Assembly: GCF_900156175.1 (NCBI RefSeq)
Contig: NZ_FTMV01000015.1
Span: 133,035 to 197,034, forward strand
Length of the DNA stretch: 64,000 nt
Source of the DNA: Janthinobacterium sp. TND4EL3
GTDB lineage: Bacteria; Pseudomonadota; Gammaproteobacteria; Burkholderiales; Burkholderiaceae_D
Direction of reading: 5' to 3'
The notes beneath the pieces are model-generated. The model saw only the letters and a program-made list of their open reading frames with translations, had not been told where the DNA came from and made no database searches. The position numbers were made by a program, and so were the translations under genes. This document shows, piece by piece, positions 24,762 to 31,096 of this stretch; position 1 is the first letter of the stretch; the number at the start of each line of letters is the position of its first letter.

Positions 24762-26993
24762 TCAGGCGGCGGGCGATTGGGGCGCGACGGCCGGCAGCAG
24801 CAGGGTGAAGGTGGTGCCGGCGGGGCTGCTGCTGGCGTCGATATGGCCGCCCAGCACGCCCGTGACGATGTTGTGCGCCACGTGCAGGCCCAGGCCCGAG
24901 CCGCCCGAGCCGAGCTTGGTGGTGAAGAAGGGATCGAAGACATGCGTGAGGTCGTCGGTCGAGATGCCCACGCCCGTATCGGCCACGGACAGCACGATGC
25001 CCTGCCCATCGTCGCTGGCGCGCGCGCTGACGGCGATGCTGCCGCCGCTGCGGCCGTCGAAGGCATGGCGCAGGCAGTTTTCCAGCAGGTTGCCCAGCAC
25101 CTGGCCCAGCGGACCGGGATAGCTGTCCATGGCCAGGTCCTCGGGCACGTCCTGCGTCAGCGTCAGGCTCGCGGCCTTCAGCGGCGTGGACAGGGGCAGC
25201 ATCAGCTCGGCGACGAACTGGCGCAGCAGGAAATGGCGGCGCTGCGAACTGGCGCGGTCGACGGCGATCTGCTTGAAGCTCGAGACGAGGTCGGCGGCGC
25301 GCTGCAGGTTGCGCAGCATGATGGCGTCGGCTTCGCTGGCCTGGGCCAGGTAGGCGCCCAGTTCGGAGCGGCGCAGGCCGTCGAGGAAGGAGGCCTGCAG
25401 TTCGCGCGTGCGCTCGGCCATGGTGGTGGCCACCACGAGGCCGTTGCCGATCGGCGTATTGAGTTCATGCGCGATGCCGGCCACCAGCGCGCCCAGCGCG
25501 GCCAGCTTGTCGCGCCGCACCAGTTCTTCCTGCGTGATGGACAGATTTTCCAGCGCGGCGGCCAGCTCGCGGTTGACCTGTTCCGACTGTTCCTTGGCCT
25601 GCGTCAAGGCGGCAGTGCGTTCGGCCACCAGTTCTTCCAGGTGGGCGCGGTGGCGCTGCAGTTCGCGTTCATGGCGCATGCGGCCAATCGCGATGCCGGC
25701 CAGGTCGGTGGCCGTATCGATCAGGCCCTGCTCGTGCGCGTCGGGGCTGCGCACTTCGCGGTAGTACATGGCGAACGAGCCGAGCACATTGCCCTCCTGG
25801 CCGAAGATGGGGCGCGACCAGCAGGCGCGCAGGCCGAACGGCGCGGCCAGCTCGCGGTAGGGCGCCCACAGCGGGTCTTGCATGATGTCGCTGACGACCA
25901 CCTGCTCGCGGCGGAACATGGCCGTGCCGCAGGAGCCCACGCCGGGACCGATTTCCACGCCTTCGAGCAGGGCCATGTATTCGGACGGCAGGCTGGGGCC
26001 GGCCGCACTGTGCATGTGGCACCCGTCATCGTCGAGCAGCATGATGGAACAGTACACGCCGCGCGACTGGCCCTCGATCAGCAGCAGCAGCTGGTTCAGG
26101 GTGGGGGTCAGCGGCGCGCCCTTGGCGACCATTTCCAGCAGGGCGCTCTGGCCCGAGCGCATGGCTTCGGCGAGGTTGCGTTCGGTCAAGTCGATGATGC
26201 GCGCGTGCACCAGCTGGCGCCCCGGCACGGACAAGCGCATCAGGCGGATTTCGCATTCGATGGGATGGTCGTCGCGGTGGCGGCAGGTGGCGCGGAAGAC
26301 GACGATCTTGCCTTGCAGGGTATCGCGGATCTTGTCTTCCAGCAATTGCGGCGAAGACAGGCCATCGTTCTGCTGTTGCGGGAAGAGCGGCTCCATGCCC
26401 CCTTGCAGCAGCTCGGTCAGGGGCATGCCGAACAGTTCCTCGGCCAGGTGGTTGGCGTCGATCAGCAGGCTGTTGTCGATGTCGAACAGCAGCACGGCGT
26501 CGGGCGAGCCGGCCAGGATAGAGTGGTAATTGACTTCCAGCGTCTGCGGATGCAGGGGCCGCGGCGGCGTGGCGCCGTGCGGCGCGGGCGCCACGGCCTT
26601 GTGCAGCGCCAGTTCCATGAGGATTTTTTCCGCCACATCGCGCGCATTGAAGGGCATCTTGATGTAGTCGGAAGCGCCGGCGCCCACGCTGCGGCCCTGT
26701 TCCTCGGCGCTGGGAGTGGCCGACATCAGCAGCAGGGGCACGCTGTGGCGGCCGCCCGCATTGCGCAGGCGCATGCAGGTGGCGCCGATATTCGTGCCCG
26801 CCAGGGCCGCGTCGAGCAGGATCAGGTCCGTGCCGCCTGCCGCCAGCTCCACGCCCTCGTCGATATCGCCGGCCAGCCCCGTGCCCAGGTTATGCCGGTC
26901 CAGCACATACAGCAGTTCGCGCACCTCGTTGGGCGAATTGCTGACCAGCAGCACTTTGGCCCGGTCGGCGATGGAAGATATCAACTGATTCAT
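24762..26993 (-). CDS. hybrid sensor: REC-PAS-GAF-histidine kinase
   Basis: The 743 residues contain, in order: an N-terminal receiver-like domain (about 10-130, Asp61 in LILLDAAL), a PAS domain (about 152-270, SPDAVLLFDIDNSLLIDAN), a GAF domain (about 290-440), a coiled coil (445-495), and a kinase core with His509 in AGIAHELNTPIGN and G boxes DTGVGI and GGSGLGLHVAHNI. No membrane segment is visible, so it is probably cytoplasmic. There is no separate response regulator beside it, making its output an orphan signal. The GAF part contains SCGTAMF, the FRMsr-like pattern common in GAF sensors. Confidence 0.9.
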   Translation of the reverse strand: MNQLISSIADRAKVLLVSNSPNEVRELLYVLDRHNLGTGLAGDIDEGVELAAGGTDLILLDAALAGTNIGATCMRLRNAGGRHSVPLLLMSATPSAEEQGRSVGAGASDYIKMPFNARDVAEKILMELALHKAVAPAPHGATPPRPLHPQTLEVNYHSILAGSPDAVLLFDIDNSLLIDANHLAEELFGMPLTELLQGGMEPLFPQQQNDGLSSPQLLEDKIRDTLQGKIVVFRATCRHRDDHPIECEIRLMRLSVPGRQLVHARIIDLTERNLAEAMRSGQSALLEMVAKGAPLTPTLNQLLLLIEGQSRGVYCSIMLLDDDGCHMHSAAGPSLPSEYMALLEGVEIGPGVGSCGTAMFRREQVVVSDIMQDPLWAPYRELAAPFGLRACWSRPIFGQEGNVLGSFAMYYREVRSPDAHEQGLIDTATDLAGIAIGRMRHERELQRHRAHLEELVAERTAALTQAKEQSEQVNRELAAALENLSITQEELVRRDKLAALGALVAGIAHELNTPIGNGLVVATTMAERTRELQASFLDGLRRSELGAYLAQASEADAIMLRNLQRAADLVSSFKQIAVDRASSQRRHFLLRQFVAELMLPLSTPLKAASLTLTQDVPEDLAMDSYPGPLGQVLGNLLENCLRHAFDGRSGGSIAVSARASDDGQGIVLSVADTGVGISTDDLTHVFDPFFTTKLGSGGSGLGLHVAHNIVTGVLGGHIDASSSPAGTTFTLLLPAVAPQSPAA

Positions 26994-27097
26994 GGTGGCG
27001 CGTCCCTTGCGCGTAGCGTCAGGCTAGTATTACATCAAGGCAAGAAGGAGTAAACGATAATTAGTGATTACTAAAAGCAATCCGCAGCGCTGTCCGT

Positions 27098-27526
27098 TCA
27101 GGCCGCATCGCGCGCCTGCGGCGCTGCCGCCAGGGTGGCGCGCGCCTGTTCGATGCGCGGATAATTGTCTTCGATCCAGTCGACCAGCACGGCCAGCCGC
27201 TCGGCCGCCTCGCGCCCCAGCGGCGTCAGGCTGTATTCCACCTTGGGCGGGATCACGAGGTAGGCCTGGCGCAGCACGAAGCCGTCGCCTGCCAGCGCTT
27301 CCAGCGTTTGCGCCAGCATCTTTTCGCTGACGCCGCCCACTTCGCGGCGCAGTTCGCTGAAGCGCCGCGTGCCGCTCAACAGCAATACCAGCACCAGTAC
27401 GGCCCAGCGGCTCGTGAGATGGCTGAGCACGGCGCGCGACGGGCAGGCTGCGGCCAGCAGGTGGGCCCCCTGGTTCTGGCGGGCGAGGGCGGCGCGCAGG
27501 CTGGCGCCGGGAGTGTCGGTATCCAT
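27098..27526 (-). CDS. HxlR-family transcriptional regulator
   Basis: A 142-residue winged-helix protein: ACPSRAVLSHLTSRWAVLVLVLLLSGTRRFSELRREVGGVSEKMLAQTLEALAGDGFV holds the HxlR core with Cys28 near the N-terminus, the redox- or quinone-sensing position in HypR/YodB-type members. It is divergent from a quinone-reductase-like gene, the same layout as ytfH/ytfG in E. coli. It probably represses both genes through the palindromes at 27595-27627. Confidence 0.88.
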   Translation of the reverse strand: MDTDTPGASLRAALARQNQGAHLLAAACPSRAVLSHLTSRWAVLVLVLLLSGTRRFSELRREVGGVSEKMLAQTLEALAGDGFVLRQAYLVIPPKVEYSLTPLGREAAERLAVLVDWIEDNYPRIEQARATLAAAPQARDAA

Positions 27527-27594
27527 GATAGGGTGTCCTTCTGGTTGACGCCGTCAGGCGCGGCTAGTTATGTAACGACAGGAAATTTCATACT

Positions 27595-27627
27595 TACCAA
27601 AAGGTACGTACTTACAATAAGTAAGTA
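27595..27627. promoter_or_regulatory. paired palindromes, probable HxlR operators
   Basis: Two inverted repeats lie side by side in the divergent promoter region: TACC-AAAA-GGTA (27595-27606) and TACTTAC-AATAA-GTAAGTA (27609-27627). The second resembles the TACTA/TAGTA-type operators of HxlR proteins. They end 46 bases before the ytfG-like start codon. Confidence 0.65.
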
Positions 27628-27673
27628 ATAGTCCTATTATAGGATTTTACCAGCCACCCTCCAAGGAGAAATC

Positions 27674-28525
27674 ATGATCGTCATCACCGGCGCCACAGGT
27701 AATCTGGGCCAGCACGTCATCGCCAATCTGCTCAAATCCGTTCCCGCAGCCAACCTCATCGCCGCCGTGCGCACTCCCGCCAAGGCCGCCGACCTGGCCG
27801 CCAAGGGCGTGCAAGTGCGCCAGGCCGATTACAACGATGGCGCCAGCCTCGACAGTGCCTTCAAGGGCGCGACGAAGATCCTGCTGATCTCGTCGAGCGA
27901 AGTGGGCCAGCGCGCGCAGCAGCACCAGAATGTCATCGACGCGGCCAAGCGCGCCGGCGTGTCCCTGCTGGCCTATACCAGTGTCTTGCGTGCCGATACC
28001 TCGCCGCTGGGCCTGGCCGCCGAGCATGTGGTCACGGAAGCGGCCATCCGCGCCGCGGGCCTGCCCTACAGTTTCCTGCGCAACGGCTGGTACCTGGAAA
28101 ACCATACGGAGCACCTGGCGCCCGTGCTCGAGCACGGCGTGGTGCTGGGCGCGGCGCAAAACGGCCGCTTCTCGTCGGCCGCGCGCGCCGACTACGCGGC
28201 CGCCGCCGCTGCCGTGCTGACGGCGGCCCAGCCGCAAGCCATCTATGAACTGGCCGGCGACCACGGCTTTACCCTGACGGAATATGCGGCCGAAGTGGCG
28301 CGCCAGTCGGGCAAGGCGATCGTCTACAAGGATCTGCCGCAGGCGGACTTCAAGGCGGCGCTGGTGAGCGTGGGCGTGCCGGAAGGCTTTGCCGACTTGC
28401 TGGCCGATTCCGATGCGGGCGCGGCCAAGGGCGGGCTGGAAGACCATGGCAAGCAATTGAGCGCGCTGATTGGCCGTCCGACGACGACCCTGGCCGAGGC
28501 CGTGAAAGCGGCGCTGGCCAAGTAA
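27674..28525 (+). CDS. NmrA/YtfG-like NAD(P)H:quinone oxidoreductase
   Basis: The 283-residue NmrA-type SDR opens with MIVITGATGNLGQHVIANLL (nucleotide-binding GxxGxxG). It continues with LLISSSEVGQRAQQHQNVIDAAKRAGV and GLPYSFLRNGWYLENHTEHL, as in E. coli YtfG/QorB, a quinone reductase. AAGGAG lies 6 bases before the ATG. The divergent HxlR gene suggests induction by quinones or electrophiles. Confidence 0.85.
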   Translation: MIVITGATGNLGQHVIANLLKSVPAANLIAAVRTPAKAADLAAKGVQVRQADYNDGASLDSAFKGATKILLISSSEVGQRAQQHQNVIDAAKRAGVSLLAYTSVLRADTSPLGLAAEHVVTEAAIRAAGLPYSFLRNGWYLENHTEHLAPVLEHGVVLGAAQNGRFSSAARADYAAAAAAVLTAAQPQAIYELAGDHGFTLTEYAAEVARQSGKAIVYKDLPQADFKAALVSVGVPEGFADLLADSDAGAAKGGLEDHGKQLSALIGRPTTTLAEAVKAALAK

Positions 28526-28585
28526 GGGAAGGGGATGCCGCAGGCGGACGCCACGCGGCATTTTCAATGTTTGCATCCGGAAATG

Positions 28586-28623
28586 AAAAAAGCCGCAAAC
28601 TCGTGAAAGTTTGCGGCTTTTTT
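28586..28623. terminator. bidirectional rho-independent terminator
   Basis: A perfect 16-bp stem, A6-GCCGCAAACT with AGTTTGCGGC-T6, has loop CGTGAA. It ends the ytfG-like transcript on the plus strand and the tRNA-Leu array on the minus strand. A near copy occurs at 30559-30596. Confidence 0.93.
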
Positions 28624-28636
28624 GCGAATTAGGTAA

Positions 28637-28721
28637 TGGTGCCCACGAAGGGACTCGAACCCCTACACCCGAAGGCACATGGACCTGAACCATGCGCGTC
28701 TACCAATTCCGCCACGTGGGC
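28637..28721 (-). tRNA. tRNA-Leu (CAG), copy 1
   Basis: An 85-base tRNA including encoded CCA. The acceptor stem is GCCCACG/CGTGGGC, the anticodon loop TTCAGGT gives anticodon CAG, and the variable arm is long, as in class II leucine tRNAs. It is the last gene of a four-copy array and is followed by a strong terminator. Confidence 0.97.
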
Positions 28722-28796
28722 ACTGATGCTGCTACTTCTATATCTCACTACTGTACTGCTTTACTGCGGATTACAACGAAAACAACCCGTTGCTGG

Positions 28797-28881
28797 TGGT
28801 GCCCACGAAGGGACTCGAACCCCTACACCCGAAGGCACATGGACCTGAACCATGCGCGTCTACCAATTCCGCCACGTGGGC
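28797..28881 (-). tRNA. tRNA-Leu (CAG), copy 2
   Basis: Sequence identical to copy 1 over all 85 bases, 160 bases upstream of it in the transcript. The spacer differs slightly from the next two. Confidence 0.97.
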
Positions 28882-28954
28882 ATTGTGCTGCTGACTACTT
28901 TGCTACCTTACTACTTTTTACTGCGGACCACAACGATGAACAACTCGCTGCTGG

Positions 28955-29039
28955 TGGTGCCCACGAAGGGACTCGAACCCCTACACCCGAAGGCACATGG
29001 ACCTGAACCATGCGCGTCTACCAATTCCGCCACGTGGGC
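28955..29039 (-). tRNA. tRNA-Leu (CAG), copy 3
   Basis: Identical 85-base gene. The spacer to copy 2 and the spacer to copy 4 are the same sequence, giving a 158-base repeat period that marks a recent tandem duplication. Confidence 0.97.
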
Positions 29040-29112
29040 ATTGTGCTGCTGACTACTTTGCTACCTTACTACTTTTTACTGCGGACCACAACGATGAACA
29101 ACTCGCTGCTGG

Positions 29113-29197
29113 TGGTGCCCACGAAGGGACTCGAACCCCTACACCCGAAGGCACATGGACCTGAACCATGCGCGTCTACCAATTCCGCCACGTGGGC
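29113..29197 (-). tRNA. tRNA-Leu (CAG), copy 4
   Basis: Identical 85-base gene and first of the array in transcription order, 49 bases downstream of its -10 box. Confidence 0.97.
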
Positions 29198-29246
29198 ATT
29201 GTTACTGCTTGCTGCTTGTCGCTGCATGTTCTGCAGCGAGGACAAA

Positions 29247-29275
29247 ATCATAAGGGCTGGCGCGCATTCGGTCAA
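29247..29275 (-). promoter_or_regulatory. promoter of the tRNA-Leu array
   Basis: On the minus strand TTGACC (29275-29270), a 17-base spacer and TATGAT (29252-29247) form a good sigma-70 promoter. Transcription would start near 29240, about 43 bases before copy 4. Confidence 0.75.
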
Positions 29276-29354
29276 TCAACATTTTGCACTTTTCTTCAAG
29301 AAACATGTTTTTTCTTCCGAAAATGGCTTTTCCCTATGAAAACTGCCTGTTTTT

Positions 29355-30428
29355 TCAGCGTATTTGGCGTCGTTGCTGCACTGCCAGCAGCATCAGCGCC
29401 AGACATAGCAGCGGGACGGTGCCTGGCGCCGGGATGGCGTTCGGGGCGATATCCCAGCCGATGGCGTCCAGGGCGATCAGGTCGTTCCAGCGCAGCCGCA
29501 GCAATTCGCCATACGCCACCGTCGGGTCCATGATGCCCAGGTGCAGGTTGTCGCGCCAGTGGCTGGCCTGGTCGCCGTCGCCGTGGTAGACGCCGTTGGC
29601 GAACAGGGGGCCGCGCGTGGCGCCGCCGTCGAGCGAAAAATACTTGTCGCGCTTGTCGGCCGTCCAGTCGATCACCCCGGCCGCGGCGCTCTCGGCAGAG
29701 TAGCGGAACAGGTCCAGTCCCGAGACGTAGGTGAATTCCGAATCGTCGTATGGCCCGCCCAGCGGCGGCGAGTTGAAGTCGAGGATGTCCACGCCGCTGA
29801 GAAAGCCCAGCGCGTGGCCGATTTCATGCATGGCCACGCCGATGAAGTCGATGCTGTCGGCGCCGATGCCATTGCCGGGATCGAAATCGAAGTTGAAATC
29901 GCTGTTGAACTGGATGAAGCCATCGCAATTGCCGATGCACCCGTCCAGTGATTGCGGCGGCGGCGCCAGGCCGACGGCCCTGGCTTGCGCATTGCTCAGC
30001 GACAGATATTGATTGTTGGCGTCGCCATTGTTGTCGATATACGGCAGGGCGCTGCCGGGGCCGTTGGGATTGTTGGCCGTGCGGTTGATCAGCATGCCGA
30101 AGCTGTCGCCCGTGGGCAGGTGCGCCAGCGCCCGCTGGTCGATGGCGGAGCTGGCGTCGGCGGCGAGGGCGCTGCGAAAGTCGCTGTAGCGGTAAAACGC
30201 TTCCGATGAACCCGTTTGCCCCAGGATGTTGCCGCCCAGTGAATTGAAACCCACCGTCAGGTCGATGGTGACATTGTCTTTCAGCACGCGCGACCAGCGC
30301 GCGGCCGCCGCCTGGAATCCCTGCTGCGCCTGCAGCGAGGTGCCGGGCACGTACTGCAGATGGAACAGGGGCGAGGCGATGGTGCCGGCAGGCAGGGTCA
30401 AGGCGAGGACGGCGACGAGGCGTTTCAT
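29355..30428 (-). CDS. secreted metzincin-like metalloprotease with PEP-CTERM-like tail
   Basis: The 357 residues begin with a signal peptide (MKRLVAVLALTLPAGTIAS). The zinc motif is HEIGHALGFLSGVD, with the HExxHxxG core of metzincins. The C-terminus NAIPAPGTVPLLCLALMLLAVQQRR has a PAPGT box, a hydrophobic stretch and basic residues, a variant of the PEP-CTERM sorting signal recognised by exosortase. It resembles the NF038122-type proteases. GGAG is 8 bases before the ATG; a longer frame starts upstream but lacks a signal. The gene sits inside the tRNA-Leu cluster. Confidence 0.82.
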   Translation of the reverse strand: MKRLVAVLALTLPAGTIASPLFHLQYVPGTSLQAQQGFQAAAARWSRVLKDNVTIDLTVGFNSLGGNILGQTGSSEAFYRYSDFRSALAADASSAIDQRALAHLPTGDSFGMLINRTANNPNGPGSALPYIDNNGDANNQYLSLSNAQARAVGLAPPPQSLDGCIGNCDGFIQFNSDFNFDFDPGNGIGADSIDFIGVAMHEIGHALGFLSGVDILDFNSPPLGGPYDDSEFTYVSGLDLFRYSAESAAAGVIDWTADKRDKYFSLDGGATRGPLFANGVYHGDGDQASHWRDNLHLGIMDPTVAYGELLRLRWNDLIALDAIGWDIAPNAIPAPGTVPLLCLALMLLAVQQRRQIR

Positions 30429-30558
30429 GGCAGCGCTCCGGAAATGGCGATGCCATCCTGCAGGCAAGAAGCGTGCTCAGCTTTAAAATCAGGGACTTGG
30501 CGCTTGCGCGGCTGGCAACTGTCAAGAATGCCGACAGCATCGATTGGCGCCGGAAATG

Positions 30559-30596
30559 AAAAAAGCCGCAAACTCGTGAAAGTCTGCGGCTCTTTT
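30559..30596. terminator. terminator of tRNA-Leu copy 5 (near copy of 28586-28623)
   Basis: The sequence is the same hairpin as at 28586-28623 with two substitutions that break base pairs (T to C in the right arm). Flanks are also shared, so about 130-150 bases containing terminator plus tRNA have been duplicated around the protease gene. Confidence 0.8.
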
Positions 30597-30609
30597 GCGA
30601 ATTAGGTAA

Positions 30610-30694
30610 TGGTGCCCACGAAGGGACTCGAACCCCTACACCCGAAGGCACATGGACCTGAACCATGCGCGTCTACCAATTCCGCCACGTGGGC
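30610..30694 (-). tRNA. tRNA-Leu (CAG), copy 5
   Basis: Identical 85-base gene, 1.4 kb from the main array and separated from it by the metalloprotease gene. It has its own promoter and terminator. Confidence 0.97.
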
Positions 30695-31096
30695 ACTGAT
30701 GCTGCTTGTTGCTTTACTGCTTGATTACTTGTTGGAAAATAACTTCTCAACAATTCTGCTATTATAGCGGCTTGAAGAGTTTTGCGCCAGATGAGCTTTC
30801 GCTCCATACTGCACATCAACCCTGTACCGCTTTCCTGCAACTGCATTCCCGCGAAGGTTTGTCGCTGCAAGAGACAAGAATTATAGAGCAATATTTGCCG
30901 AAGTCAAATGCATTGCGCAGCTTTTCTCCTTTTTTTCATCGGCGGGCGTCTTGTACTGTTTCCGACACGCTGTCCGTTAGGCAAACCAAGGCGTCCTCCG
31001 GTACACTACCGGACATCACCGTGTCAATATTGACGGTGATGTCATCGGTCGTTGTCTTCCGTTTGATCACTGTCAATAACAACTATAGAAATACTT
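30695..31096. other. 402-base gap between tRNA-Leu copy 5 and rnr
   Basis: No protein is seen. On the minus strand a TATAAT (30766-30761) lies about 67 bases before tRNA copy 5 and is its likely -10 box. On the plus strand the gap should hold the rnr promoter and a long RNA leader with a hairpin at 31012-31043. Confidence 0.5.
31012..31043 (+). promoter_or_regulatory. long hairpin in the rnr leader
   Basis: GACATCACCG-TG-TCAAT pairs with ATTGA-CGGTGATGTC: 15 bp with a 2-base bulge and no loop as DNA, ending 53 bases before the rnr start. It may be an mRNA element or a protein-binding palindrome. Confidence 0.55.

Noticed and set aside
24777..27053. Very long plus-strand open frame (758 codons) opposite the hybrid kinase gene
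   Set aside because: Composition is Ala/Arg/Gly/His/Gln-rich without motifs; it mirrors a high-GC coding strand whose minus-strand product has clear REC, PAS, GAF and kinase domains.
28637..29197. Possible CRISPR array from the regularly spaced repeats
   Set aside because: Each repeat is an 85-base tRNA-Leu gene with a full cloverleaf and CCA; the spacers are copies of each other.
28636..29339. Short plus-strand protein frames repeating MRVYQFRHVG and VPTKGLEPLHPKAHG
   Set aside because: These are antisense translations of the tRNA-Leu genes, a common annotation artefact.
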